Part shown: one piece after another, positions 42,959 through 52,024 of the stretch | Layout: each line of letters opens with the position of its first letter | How positions within the stretch are numbered: position 1 is the first letter of the stretch | Origin: Pseudovibrio sp. Tun.PSC04-5.I4 | GTDB taxonomy: Bacteria > Pseudomonadota > Alphaproteobacteria > Rhizobiales > Stappiaceae | Assembly (NCBI RefSeq): GCF_900104145.1 | Contig: NZ_FNLB01000006.1 | Coordinates: forward strand, 455,001-519,000 | DNA: 64,000 nucleotides | Reading direction: 5' to 3' | Position numbers and translations under genes: made by a program | Notes under the pieces: generated by a model | What the model saw: the letters and a program-made list of their open reading frames with translations, nothing else | The model's database searches: none | What the model was told of the DNA's origin: nothing

Positions 42959-43915
42959 CTAACCGGTATAGCCAACACCGCCCGCTTCGGTCTGCAAGAA
43001 GGCGGCACCACACGCTTTGGAAAGCTCGCGAACACGCAGAAGATAACTCTGACGCTCAGTCACAGAAATAACACCGCGTGCATCAAGCAGGTTGAATACA
43101 TGGGAACATTTAAGGGCTTGGTCGTAAGCTGGTAAAACAACTTTCTGCAGGCCGTCACCTGCCTTGTCCATTGCTTGTGCACTTGCAGCCAACAGGCGCT
43201 TACATTCTTCTTCATGATCCTTGAAGTGGCGGAACAGCATTTCAGTATCGGAATGCTCAAAGTTATGACGGGAATATTCCTGCTCAGCCTGCAAGAATAC
43301 GTCGCCGTAAGTTACTTTTTCATCGCCCTCAAGGCCGTTGAAGTTCAGATCGTACACGTTGTCAACGCCCTGTACATACATGGCAATGCGCTCAAGACCA
43401 TAGGTCAGCTCGCCAGAAACCGGCTTACATTCAAAACCGGCAACCTGCTGGAAGTAAGTGAACTGAGAGACTTCCATGCCATCACACCAGCATTCCCAAC
43501 CAAGGCCCCATGCGCCAAGAGTTGGGTTTTCCCAATCATCTTCCACAAAGCGCACATCATGAATTTCGGTGTCGATACCGATGGCGCGAAGACTTGCAAG
43601 GTAAAGGTCCTGCAAGTTTGCTGGAGACGGCTTCAGGAGAACCTGAAACTGGTAGTAGTGCTGTAAACGGTTCGGGTTTTCACCATAACGACCATCGGTC
43701 GGACGACGGGACGGCTGCACATAAGCAGCTTTCCAAGGGCGTGGACCAAGTGAGCGCAGTGTCGTCGCTGGGTGAGAGGTGCCCGCGCCAACTTCCATGT
43801 CGTAAGGCTGCAAAATAACACAGCCCTGATCTGCCCAGAATCTCTGGAGGGTCATAAGAAGACCCTGAAAGGACTTGGTTGGCTGCATATGTGCCGGAAC
43901 GGCTTCACTAGACAT
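42959..43915 (-). CDS. glyQ: Glycyl-tRNA synthetase alpha subunit
   Basis: Class II catalytic alpha chain, 318 residues. Marks are SFQGLLMTLQRFWADQGCVI, the motif 2-like QPYDMEVGAGTSHPATTLRS, and QPSRRPTDGRYGENPNRLQHY. AGGAAG lies 8 nt before ATG 43915; ATG 43888 is a possible internal start. Unlike most relatives it is not directly followed by glyS: a terminator and a GH3 gene intervene. Confidence 0.95.
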   Translation of the reverse strand: MSSEAVPAHMQPTKSFQGLLMTLQRFWADQGCVILQPYDMEVGAGTSHPATTLRSLGPRPWKAAYVQPSRRPTDGRYGENPNRLQHYYQFQVLLKPSPANLQDLYLASLRAIGIDTEIHDVRFVEDDWENPTLGAWGLGWECWCDGMEVSQFTYFQQVAGFECKPVSGELTYGLERIAMYVQGVDNVYDLNFNGLEGDEKVTYGDVFLQAEQEYSRHNFEHSDTEMLFRHFKDHEEECKRLLAASAQAMDKAGDGLQKVVLPAYDQALKCSHVFNLLDARGVISVTERQSYLLRVRELSKACGAAFLQTEAGGVGYTG

Positions 43916-44177
43916 GGGAGTGCTTCCTGAAAATCCAAAATGTGCTGCGCAGAAATAGCGCTAAATCCAAGTTGGGCACAGGTGCCACGTCAAACAAGGA
44001 AGGTCAAGCATTCCAGCCGAATGTTTCGCTGTTTACCGCGTATTTAACAGGCTTGGAGTGCAGTTCGCTTGGGTGAATTCTACCAAGCTTTGAGATTATT
44101 CGCCTTAATCAACGATGATTAACCCGCACAAAAAGTGTCATGCGGGCGCAGCAAAATGGCAAGTAATCTCGCGCAAC

Positions 44178-44378
44178 CTAGTAGTTGCTGGTAGGGCGGT
44201 ACTTGCCAGTTACCGGGTCTTGAACCAGACGTGTATATGCTGGATCAACCGTCCGTTTGCGAGCTGTCGCATAGGCTGGCTGCTTGTTAAATGCCATATT
44301 GGAAAGCTCTCTTTTGATGGTTTTGTAAAGAGCATAACCGCCTGCAATCAAAGCAACAGTTCCCAAAACTTCAGTCAT
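44178..44378 (-). CDS. Small single-TM protein of unknown function
   Basis: 66 residues. One N-terminal membrane helix (VLGTVALIAGGYALYKTIK, residues 4-22) precedes a basic cytoplasmic tail ending VQDPVTGKYRPTSNY. The ribosome site GGAAGGAA lies 6 nt before ATG 44378, strong support for translation. It lies between sppA and glyQ on the same strand, so it may be co-transcribed with sppA. I do not recognise the family. Confidence 0.7.
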   Translation of the reverse strand: MTEVLGTVALIAGGYALYKTIKRELSNMAFNKQPAYATARKRTVDPAYTRLVQDPVTGKYRPTSNY

Positions 44379-44450
44379 CTACATTTCCTTCCATCACTTA
44401 TGTGAAGCCCTATTTTTGTAGGCCAATTTTGTCAATCTTATGGAGATCGC

Positions 44451-45311
44451 TCAAAGACCGAACTTTGCCCAAAGGCTTCTTTCTTCCAGTGTCGATAATG
44501 CGGCGGCGGGTATTGTGCCAGCGGCTTCAGTCAAGCTGCCCTGCAAATTTGCACCGGGTAGAAAGCGGCCCAAAAAGCGTTTTTTGCCGCCAATCATCTT
44601 TGTCTTAGTGTCTTTGCCAAAGCGTTCGCGGATGGTGGAGTGGAGATCACCAATGCCATCTACAAGGCCAAGATCCCGCGCCTTAACACCTGTCCAGAAC
44701 AAACCGGAGAACAGATCTTTGTCGTCACTTAACACGTCACCGCGGCGGCTCTTCACCATGTCGATGAACATCTCATGGATTTCGTGCTGCAATGACTTCA
44801 GATGCTCGATATCTTCTTTCACTTCCGGAGCGAATGGATCGAGCGTTACTTTCTTTTCGCCGCTGGTATAAACGCGGCGCTCAACGCCAGCTTTGTCCAA
44901 TAACTGGGTAAACCCAAAACCAGCAGACACAACACCGATAGAACCGATGATTGAGGACGGATCGACAAGGATGTCGTCTCCGGCCAGCGCAATCATGTAA
45001 CCGCCAGAAGCTGCTACATCTTCAACAAAAACAAGAACTTGTTTCTCGTTTTCTTCTGCCAGTTGGCGAATACGTTTGAAGATCAGGTGAGATTGAACAG
45101 GAGACCCACCGGGAGAGTTGATAGTGAGGGCAACAGCCGGAGCTTCTTTAATGCTAAAAGCAGTTACCAGCGCCTCTTCAACACTGCTCAGGCTCAAGCC
45201 TGCCTTCAGTGGAGAGGACATACCAATCGCGCCACTCAAACGAACAACAGGAACAACAGGTTTCACTTCACCCAATTTGCCCGGAAGGTAGGCGCGCAGC
45301 TTGTTCAACAA
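44451..45311 (-). CDS. sppA: S49 family serine peptidase (SppA/SohB-like)
   Basis: Membrane-associated protease that degrades signal peptides or other membrane remnants. The 286 residues are a single S49 domain (short form). The nucleophile is Ser102 in DVAASGGYMIALA, and NSPGGSP (65-71) and the IIGSIGVV core are typical. A Lys in SGEKKVTLDPF (about 154) is the likely dyad base. No strong N-terminal anchor is seen, so it may be peripheral. It is the first of sppA / small protein / glyQ on the minus strand. Confidence 0.88.
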   Translation of the reverse strand: MLNKLRAYLPGKLGEVKPVVPVVRLSGAIGMSSPLKAGLSLSSVEEALVTAFSIKEAPAVALTINSPGGSPVQSHLIFKRIRQLAEENEKQVLVFVEDVAASGGYMIALAGDDILVDPSSIIGSIGVVSAGFGFTQLLDKAGVERRVYTSGEKKVTLDPFAPEVKEDIEHLKSLQHEIHEMFIDMVKSRRGDVLSDDKDLFSGLFWTGVKARDLGLVDGIGDLHSTIRERFGKDTKTKMIGGKKRFLGRFLPGANLQGSLTEAAGTIPAAALSTLEERSLWAKFGL

Positions 45312-45505
45312 CTCTGAAATCTCCTTTGTATCGGTAGTCTGATTGCAACTGGATCACTCTGCTCTCACTCAATATAGGCAGCTATTTGCAACTGAGAAGA
45401 CCGAGGGGCAAAAGAAATGGAAAAAATAGAAATAAAACCCCTGTGATGTGATCTAGGCAACAAAATTGCGCTAGATCATCATTCAGCTTTGAGGAAAAGC
45501 AGGGA

Positions 45506-46489
45506 TTAATCCGTGGTGTCCAGTTCAGCGCGGATCTGCAGCATATCACGCCATGCAAATCGTTTTTCCGCAGGGCTGCGAAGAAGATCGGCAGGGTGAT
45601 AAGTCGCGATAGCACGGCGTTGCTTGTGCTCGCCGTCAAAGGACAGCCAGCGCCCACGAAGTTTGCGAATGCCATCACGGACACCGCTCAAGGTTTTGGC
45701 AGATGCAGCTCCCAGAAAAACAACCAGCTCAGGATCAACCAACTCAATCTGTTGTTGAATGAACGGACGACAAATCTCAGTTTCCTGCGGGGTTGGGGTG
45801 CGGTTTCCCGGCGGACGCCATGGCATCACATTGGTGAGATAAACGTTTGACCGATCATAATGAATGGCTTTCAGCATCCGGTCGAGTAAATGACCGGAGC
45901 GGCCCACAAACGGCACACCTTGAAGGTCTTCGTCCCGACCCGGTGCTTCGCCAATGAACATGATCTTCGCATTGGGATTACCATCACCAAACACGAGGTT
46001 TTTCGCGGTCAAACGCAAGTTACAGCCATCAAATCCAGTGAGGATACGGCGCAAATCATCCATCGTCTTTGCAGAGCTTGCTGCATTGCGGGCAGCTTCA
46101 ACCGTCTCCGCATCGGGGATAACGGCGCTTCCGTCACCCACAGATGTGGGCAGGGAGGAGGTGACTGAGGCCTCTCTAGCAGCCTTTTGCCGTTCCAGAA
46201 TTTCCCGCGCAGCTTGTTTCGCTCCGGGAGGGACACCGTTCTCGCGCATATTCCGCGCCATTTCGGCTGGCGAAACGCTGAGGTTCTTTGGTTGGCGTTG
46301 AATTGGGATCGGTTGCGAGCTTGCTTGAGCAAGTGGCTGTTGTTGAACAGGTCGTGCCTGTTCCTGCGTTTGCGCAAAGCGGTCCACCGGAGCCTCTTCC
46401 AGCGCACAGTCAACACCGACAGCGCTTAGGAACTCCAGATAGGTCTCTATTTCGGCGGCATTTGCGACAGGAACTTCAGACATAGCCAT
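45506..46489 (-). CDS. Uracil-DNA glycosylase, family 4-type
   Basis: Removes uracil from DNA. It has 327 residues: an N-terminal Gln/Pro/Ala-rich linker of about 125 residues, then a catalytic domain with LVFGDGNPNAKIMFIGEAPG, GVPFVGRSGHLLDRML, YLTNVMPWRPPGNRTP and TYHPADLLRSPAEKR. Only one Cys (DGCNLRLTAKN) is visible at the usual paired position of the iron-sulfur cluster, as in several alphaproteobacterial members. It is divergent from the ETF-QO gene. Confidence 0.88.
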   Translation of the reverse strand: MAMSEVPVANAAEIETYLEFLSAVGVDCALEEAPVDRFAQTQEQARPVQQQPLAQASSQPIPIQRQPKNLSVSPAEMARNMRENGVPPGAKQAAREILERQKAAREASVTSSLPTSVGDGSAVIPDAETVEAARNAASSAKTMDDLRRILTGFDGCNLRLTAKNLVFGDGNPNAKIMFIGEAPGRDEDLQGVPFVGRSGHLLDRMLKAIHYDRSNVYLTNVMPWRPPGNRTPTPQETEICRPFIQQQIELVDPELVVFLGAASAKTLSGVRDGIRKLRGRWLSFDGEHKQRRAIATYHPADLLRSPAEKRFAWRDMLQIRAELDTTD

Positions 46490-46873
46490 TCACTCATTGT
46501 GGCACACAGCACGGCACATGCGAAAGGGTATAACTCTTTTGCAATGCACCATCGGAAGGCAACACGCCATCCCACTCTATATTCAATATGGAGGGCCAAG
46601 TGTCCAATGGAAAAACAAGTTTGTGCGGACTCTGTTGGGATCTAACCTTATTCACGCACGCAGAACTGGGGAAATCAGTATTTTCCCTTGCGAAAGCAGG
46701 CGATTATGCAGTGGGTGAACCCCACGTTATGCACCTTAAAACGCATTGCACAATAGTATCCGGTCAATTACACAGATATTAAATAAAGTTTTGACGCTTG
46801 ATGCGCGTAATAGAGGGCGCTGCCACATCATTTGACGCGAAATGGCGTGGCTAAAGTGTGAAGGGAGAATATT
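46490..46873. other. Intergenic region between uracil-DNA glycosylase and ETF-QO genes
   Basis: 384 nt between divergent genes. Short frames here lack ribosome sites and family resemblance. It should contain both promoters; I see no strong terminator, repeat or RNA structure. Confidence 0.4.
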
Positions 46874-48553
46874 ATGTCTGAAGGGGAAACTCTGCCAGAG
46901 CGTGAATCCATGGAATTTGATGTGGTTGTCGTGGGCGGTGGTCCGGCTGGTCTCTCAGCAGCAATCCGCATCAAGCAGCAGGCGCAGGAGAAGGGCGAAG
47001 ACATCTCCGTTGTTGTGCTGGAAAAGGGATCTGAGATCGGCGCTCATATTCTGTCGGGTGCTGTGATTGATCCAATCGGGATCGACAAGCTCATTCCAGA
47101 TTGGCGTAAAGATGAAACTGCACCTATCAAAACGCCAGTAACCGCGGATCAATTTAACCTGCTCGGCCCTGCTGGTGGCATTCGTCTCCCAAATTTCCTC
47201 ATGCCTAAGTTGATGAATAACCACGGCAATTACATTGTGTCTCTTGGCAATGTTTGTCGCTGGCTCGCGGAAAAAGCAGAAGCGCTCGGTGTGGAAATTT
47301 ATCCAGGCTTTGCAGCAGCTGAAATGCTTTACGACGAATCCGGCAAAGTAATTGGTGTTGCTACTGGCGATATGGGCGTTGCACGTGACGGGTCTCACAA
47401 AGACGGTTACATGCGCGGCATGGCTCTGCTTGGCAAATATACGCTGATTGCAGAAGGCGTGCGCGGCTCTCTTGCCAAAGTCCTGATCGACAAATTTGAC
47501 CTTGACCGTGATAGTGATCACCCAAAGTTCGGCATTGGTATCAAGGAACTATGGGAAGTTGAACCGTCCAAGCACAGGCCGGGACTGGTGCAGCACTCCA
47601 TGGGCTGGCCGCTGGACGGCAAAACGCAGGGTGGCTCATTCCTCTACCATCTGGAAGACAATCAGGTTGCGGTTGGGTTTGTTGTAAACCTCAACTACCA
47701 GAACCCGCACATCTCTCCGTTTGATGAATTCCAACGCTTCAAAACACATGCCGGCGTGAAAGACGTATTTGAAGGTGGAAAACGCATCTCATACGGCGCA
47801 CGTGCGATCTCCGAAGGGGGATATCAGTCCGTACCCAAGCTGTCTTTCCCCGGCGGCTTACTCATTGGGTGTTCCGCTGGCTTCGTCAACGTGCCGCGCA
47901 TTAAAGGCTCACATAACGCAATCCTCTCCGGCATTATAGCCGCAGATATGATTGTGGAGTCGCTGGGCCGCGGCGAGGCACATGAGGAGCTGGACCAGTT
48001 CGACAGCGCATGGCGCGGGTCCGCAATCGGCAGGGATCTGTGGAAGGTACGCAATGTAAAGCCTTTGCAAACCAAGTTTGGCAGCCTTCTCGGTATGGCG
48101 TTTGGCGGCTTTGATATGTGGACCAATGAGCTGCTTGGCTTCTCGTTCTTTGGCACCATGAAGCATGGTAAAACCGATGCGGCGAGCATGAAGCCTGCGA
48201 AGGACTGCAAAAAGATTGATTACCCGAAACCAGACGGGAAGATCTCTTTCGACAAGCTGTCCTCTGTTTTCCTCTCCAACACCAACCACGAGGAAGACCA
48301 GCCGATCCATCTCAAGCTGCGTGACGAAACCTTGCAAAAGCTTTCAGAACACGATGTTTATGATGGTCCATCAAACCGTTACTGCCCGGCGGGCGTTTAC
48401 GAGTGGGTGGAAGAAAACGGCGAGCCACCCCGCTTCCAGATCAATGCACAGAACTGTGTTCACTGCAAAACCTGTGACATCAAAGACCCGAACAGCAACA
48501 TCACCTGGACCGTTCCAGAAGGCACCGGCGGACCAAACTATCCGAACATGTAA
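46874..48553 (+). CDS. Electron transfer flavoprotein-ubiquinone oxidoreductase
   Basis: Passes electrons from reduced ETF (fatty acid, amino acid and dimethylglycine oxidation) to ubiquinone at the inner membrane. It has 559 residues. The FAD-binding VVVGGGPAGLSAAIRIK lies near the N-terminus, with IGAHILSGAVIDPIG after it. A 4Fe-4S ferredoxin-like C-terminus carries Cys504, Cys528, Cys531 and Cys534 (NCVHCKTCDIKDP). AGGGAG lies upstream of ATG. It is monocistronic. Confidence 0.96.
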   Translation: MSEGETLPERESMEFDVVVVGGGPAGLSAAIRIKQQAQEKGEDISVVVLEKGSEIGAHILSGAVIDPIGIDKLIPDWRKDETAPIKTPVTADQFNLLGPAGGIRLPNFLMPKLMNNHGNYIVSLGNVCRWLAEKAEALGVEIYPGFAAAEMLYDESGKVIGVATGDMGVARDGSHKDGYMRGMALLGKYTLIAEGVRGSLAKVLIDKFDLDRDSDHPKFGIGIKELWEVEPSKHRPGLVQHSMGWPLDGKTQGGSFLYHLEDNQVAVGFVVNLNYQNPHISPFDEFQRFKTHAGVKDVFEGGKRISYGARAISEGGYQSVPKLSFPGGLLIGCSAGFVNVPRIKGSHNAILSGIIAADMIVESLGRGEAHEELDQFDSAWRGSAIGRDLWKVRNVKPLQTKFGSLLGMAFGGFDMWTNELLGFSFFGTMKHGKTDAASMKPAKDCKKIDYPKPDGKISFDKLSSVFLSNTNHEEDQPIHLKLRDETLQKLSEHDVYDGPSNRYCPAGVYEWVEENGEPPRFQINAQNCVHCKTCDIKDPNSNITWTVPEGTGGPNYPNM

Positions 48554-48577
48554 GTTGTGGGATAAGTTAGAGATTAC

Positions 48578-48612
48578 AAAAAAGGCACGGTCATCTGATC
48601 GGGTCTTTTTTG
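48578..48612 (+). terminator. Probable terminator after the ETF-QO gene
   Basis: An imperfect hairpin: AAAAAAG pairs with CTTTTTT, and parts of GCACGGTC pair with GATCGGGT. It ends in a T6 run 25-60 nt after the stop codon. Confidence 0.45.
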
Positions 48613-48705
48613 TTGGTATTACCCTGAAGAAATTTCGTTCTGGATTTTTAACTAAATTTCTCTTCTAATAGAATGTGTTTCATTGTTATTTTTTTAGGTT
48701 TTATT

Positions 48706-49197
48706 ATGTCTCAGCAAGAAAGATATTGGAGAGAACTTGATCAACTGAAAGTACATAATATCTATTTAGCGCTGTATTTTGAAAAGACTTACTACTGGGA
48801 TTTATGGACCAAAATTATACTTGCTGTTGCCAGCAGCAGTAGTATTGCTGGTTGGGCAATTTGGCAGCAGTTTTCTTTTGTTTGGGGTTTAATTATTGCC
48901 ACATCTCAAGTTCTAAATGCAGTAAAACCGTTTCTTCCTTATTCGAAACGTTTAAAGGCATTACAAAGTGCTAGCGGTGAACTAGAAGCACTTTTTATTG
49001 TTATGGAAGATCGTTGGTTTGAAGTTTCTCAAGGTAATATGAACAATCAGGAAATTCACAAAGTGACAATGGGCTTCAAAGAGAAGAAAAGACAGATAAT
49101 GCAAAAGCATATGTCTGGCCTAACTCTACCTCACAATAAAAAAATGATGGACGAGGCAGTTGCCAAAGCAGTAGAATATTTCGAGATATTTGGATGA
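48706..49197 (+). CDS. Two-TM protein with SLATT-like layout
   Basis: 163 residues from ATG 48706 (AGG 7-9 nt upstream; 48673 is an alternative). An N-terminal amphipathic helix rich in aromatic and charged residues is followed by two adjacent membrane helices (about 34-52 and 57-76). A long charged helix LKALQSASGELEALFIVMEDRW and a Lys/Met-rich C-terminus follow. This layout resembles SLATT proteins, 2-TM effectors paired with SMODS or SLOG sensors; the match is by pattern, not proven. The gene is more AT-rich than its neighbours, suggesting acquisition, and is followed by a 57-residue basic protein gene. Confidence 0.6.
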   Translation: MSQQERYWRELDQLKVHNIYLALYFEKTYYWDLWTKIILAVASSSSIAGWAIWQQFSFVWGLIIATSQVLNAVKPFLPYSKRLKALQSASGELEALFIVMEDRWFEVSQGNMNNQEIHKVTMGFKEKKRQIMQKHMSGLTLPHNKKMMDEAVAKAVEYFEIFG

Positions 49198-49211
49198 CTT
49201 CGGAGGCTCTA

Positions 49212-49385
49212 ATGAACAGATTAGGAAAGAATGTTGCTAAGGTGCAAAATGGAGGTACAAGGTGGCTTAAATCCGCCTCTAGTGGCACTCCGATGCCTAA
49301 AGTAGTTCCACCCAAAGGCGTTATTTCTCAGAGTGAGAAAATCAGGCCTTCGTCCTCTAAGAAAGCTTCAAGTAAAAACAAGTAA
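49212..49385 (+). CDS. Small basic protein paired with the two-TM gene
   Basis: 57 residues from ATG 49212, with an excellent GGAGG 5 nt upstream; an ATG at 49194 overlapping the previous stop is also in frame. The product is Lys/Ser/Pro-rich and strongly basic, with no membrane segment, and ends in a low-complexity SSSKKASSKNK tail. It starts 14 nt after the two-TM gene, so the two form a cassette. No family is recognised; a partner or regulator of the membrane protein is inferred. Confidence 0.55.
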   Translation: MNRLGKNVAKVQNGGTRWLKSASSGTPMPKVVPPKGVISQSEKIRPSSSKKASSKNK

Positions 49386-49418
49386 TTATGAATTTACTTG
49401 AAACTAAGCTAGTGCGCC

Positions 49419-50282
49419 TTACCCGATCTCTATGTCCAGCCCAAGATCAAGCACCGGTGCTGAGTGGGTGATCCAGCCGGTTGAGATGATATCAACGCCA
49501 GCTTCGGCAATCGCCTGAATGGTGGAAAGCGTTACGTTTCCAGAGGCTTCCAGCACAGCCTGACCCTTGTTGATCTTAACAGCCTGCTTCAAAAGCTCTG
49601 GCCCCATATTGTCCAGCATCACCACATCTGGCTTGGCTGTCAGGGCGTCCTTCAGCTGTTCCAGTGTATCCACTTCCACCTCAATGCGCACGAGATGACC
49701 TGCAAAGGCACGAGCGCTTTTGATGGCGGGAATAACACCTCCGGCAACAGCGATGTGGTTGTCCTTGATCAAGATGGCATCATCCAACCCAAAACGGTGG
49801 TTCATGCCGCCGCCACACCGCACCGCATATTTCTCGAAACTACGCAGGCCCGGAGTGGTTTTGCGGGTGCACACCACTGTTGCGTTGGTATGCGTTATTT
49901 TGCGTTGAAATGCGTTGGTCGCGCTCGCAACACCAGAAAGGTGGCTGAGGAAATTCAGCGCCACACGTTCCGCTGTCAAAAGCGAGCGGGCAGGGCCATA
50001 AATGCGAGCAACAATTGTGCCCGGCTCCAACTTATCCCCGTCCTGCGCCAGGACGCTAACATCAAGGCTCGGATCAACCTGACGAAACGCGGAAAGGGCC
50101 AGATCGATGCCAGCTAAAACACCGGCCTGCCGAGCAGCAATAACACCAGTCGCTTTTGCATCTGTTGGAATTGTAGCTTGCGAGGTGATGTCACCCGCAC
50201 GGCCAAAATCTTCCAGCAGCGCAGCCTTAACGGCATCATCCACCATCAACAAAGAGAGTTCAGGCAAAGCGGGGCGGCTCAT
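49419..50282 (-). CDS. nadC: Nicotinate-nucleotide pyrophosphorylase (quinolinate phosphoribosyltransferase)
   Basis: Third step of de novo NAD synthesis: quinolinate plus PRPP to nicotinate mononucleotide. It has 287 residues. Active-site blocks are VCTRKTTPGLRSFEKYAV, CGGGMNHRFGLDDAILIKDN, RIEVEVDTLEQL and VMLDNMGPE. The start overlaps the nadB stop by 4 nt, so the pair is translationally coupled. It is last in the nadA-nadB-nadC row. Confidence 0.96.
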   Translation of the reverse strand: MSRPALPELSLLMVDDAVKAALLEDFGRAGDITSQATIPTDAKATGVIAARQAGVLAGIDLALSAFRQVDPSLDVSVLAQDGDKLEPGTIVARIYGPARSLLTAERVALNFLSHLSGVASATNAFQRKITHTNATVVCTRKTTPGLRSFEKYAVRCGGGMNHRFGLDDAILIKDNHIAVAGGVIPAIKSARAFAGHLVRIEVEVDTLEQLKDALTAKPDVVMLDNMGPELLKQAVKINKGQAVLEASGNVTLSTIQAIAEAGVDIISTGWITHSAPVLDLGLDIEIG

Positions 50283-51913
50283 AGCATGTCTTCCTTGGCA
50301 AGGGCCATCTGTCCAATATCGCTGGCAACGGCTTCATTAGCCAGTGCCTCAATTTTTGAAAGCTTGGTGTAAGAGCGGCTTGCCACATCGCTCTTCTGCG
50401 GGAAGTCGGAGCGGAAATGCCCACCACGGCTTTCTTCGCGAAGCAGAGCAGAGCCGGTAATCAGCTTAGCTGCGATGACCATGTTGCGGATGGAATCGCG
50501 GCGACACAACTCTTCCGCTTTGTGCAAGCGTGCTAACGTGCTTTGCAAACCTTCTGCGTCACGCACAACCCCAACATGGCGAGACATGAGAGAGCGAACC
50601 AGAGAAACCACAGCCCGTTCCTGCGGATTGCGCTTGGACGCCAGATCCTCGCGGTTATCAATTTCGGCCCAATGATGCACCCGGTGGTGCGGCATCAGTG
50701 CCTGAATGTCTTCAGCAATACGGGAGGCAAAGACAACAGCTTCCAGCAAGGAGTTGGAGGCAAGGCGGTTTGCCCCATGCGCGCCAGTTGCAGCAACTTC
50801 ACCGGCAGCCCAAAGATTATCAACGGAGGTCCGGCCAGAGGCATCCGTCATAACACCGCCCATGTGGTAGTGCGCAGCAGGAGCAACAGGGATAAGACCC
50901 TTGACCGGATCAATACCAGCTTTCTGACAAGCGGCATAAACGCGGCTGTAATGCTCAGGAAAACTTGCCCCAATCGCCTCGCGGCAATCAAGGAAGGTAC
51001 TGCGGCCCTCAGTAATTTCAGTATGGATCGCACGGGCAACAACATCACGTGGTGCCAGCTCAAGATCAGGGTGAACACCTTCCATAAAGCGGCGGCCTTC
51101 GTTGTTGACCAGAATAGCGCCATCACCGCGAATAGCTTCACTTGCAAGTGGAGCTGGGTCCAAATCAACATTCAGCGCTGTAGGGTGGAACTGCACAAAC
51201 TCGGCATCGGAGATCAAAGCACCAGCGCGTGCGGCCATAGCAAGGCCATGACCATTCGCTTCGCCCGGATTTGTTGTGGTGCCATAAAGATGGCCAATAC
51301 CACCAGAGGCCAACACAACCGCTTTGGCTGGAATGGTAATGCGCTGCGTACCACCACGACGGCGGGCCATGATGCCGGTGACATAGCGCCCCTCGGTAAT
51401 CAGCTGAGACCCGATATAGCCTTCAAGGATACGAATGCTGGGCGTTTTATAAGCTGCTTCAACAAGCGCCTGCATAATGGCTTCACCAGCCATATCACCG
51501 CGGACACGAACCACACGGCTGCTGGAGTGGGCTGCCTCGCGGGACAGCGCCAACTTGCCAGCAAGATCCTTGTCAAAAGGAACGCCGTAATCGAGCAGAT
51601 CATGAATACGCTCGGACGCCTCGCGGGTCATGCCTTCCACGATGGAGGCCGCACAAATGCCGTCACCAGCGATGAGCGTGTCTTGCGTGTGGGAGATGTG
51701 GGAATCGCCTTCGGCCACAGCCGCTGCAATTCCGCCTTGAGCCCAGGCAGAGGAGGTTCCAGTACCAATGGGAGCATTGGTAACAATCGTAACTGGTCGC
51801 GGCGCAAGCTTGAGCGCACAGAACAGGCCAGCAAGGCCCCCGCCTAAGATTACGACATCATCGACGCCGTTAAGGGCGATCGCAGGGGCGAGAGAGGAAC
51901 CGAACTGAGACAT
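50279..51913 (-). CDS. nadB: L-aspartate oxidase
   Basis: FAD enzyme oxidising aspartate to iminoaspartate, the substrate of NadA. It has 544 residues: the FAD fingerprint VVILGGGLAGLFCALKLA, QGGIAAAVAEGDSHISH, FVQFHPTAL, and GANRLASNSLLEAVVFASR near the flavin. The C-terminal helical domain is present. It lies 111 nt after nadA and overlaps nadC. Confidence 0.95.
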   Translation of the reverse strand: MSQFGSSLAPAIALNGVDDVVILGGGLAGLFCALKLAPRPVTIVTNAPIGTGTSSAWAQGGIAAAVAEGDSHISHTQDTLIAGDGICAASIVEGMTREASERIHDLLDYGVPFDKDLAGKLALSREAAHSSSRVVRVRGDMAGEAIMQALVEAAYKTPSIRILEGYIGSQLITEGRYVTGIMARRRGGTQRITIPAKAVVLASGGIGHLYGTTTNPGEANGHGLAMAARAGALISDAEFVQFHPTALNVDLDPAPLASEAIRGDGAILVNNEGRRFMEGVHPDLELAPRDVVARAIHTEITEGRSTFLDCREAIGASFPEHYSRVYAACQKAGIDPVKGLIPVAPAAHYHMGGVMTDASGRTSVDNLWAAGEVAATGAHGANRLASNSLLEAVVFASRIAEDIQALMPHHRVHHWAEIDNREDLASKRNPQERAVVSLVRSLMSRHVGVVRDAEGLQSTLARLHKAEELCRRDSIRNMVIAAKLITGSALLREESRGGHFRSDFPQKSDVASRSYTKLSKIEALANEAVASDIGQMALAKEDML

Positions 51914-52024
51914 TACAGATATTATTCCAGACTTAGGGGGATCTGACCGAAAATGCCAACGGCCCCTTTTACAGGCAGCAGGGTGTGCTGACTAATTTGC
52001 TGTTAGCCAGCTACACGAAAGCCT

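Noticed and set aside
46497..46782. Short plus-strand frames upstream of the ETF-QO gene
   Set aside because: No ribosome sites, overlapping each other, and no family pattern; treated as non-coding.
50543..51847. Plus-strand 434-codon open frame
   Set aside because: It is fully antisense to nadB, with no ribosome site or family resemblance; it reflects codon bias of the real gene.
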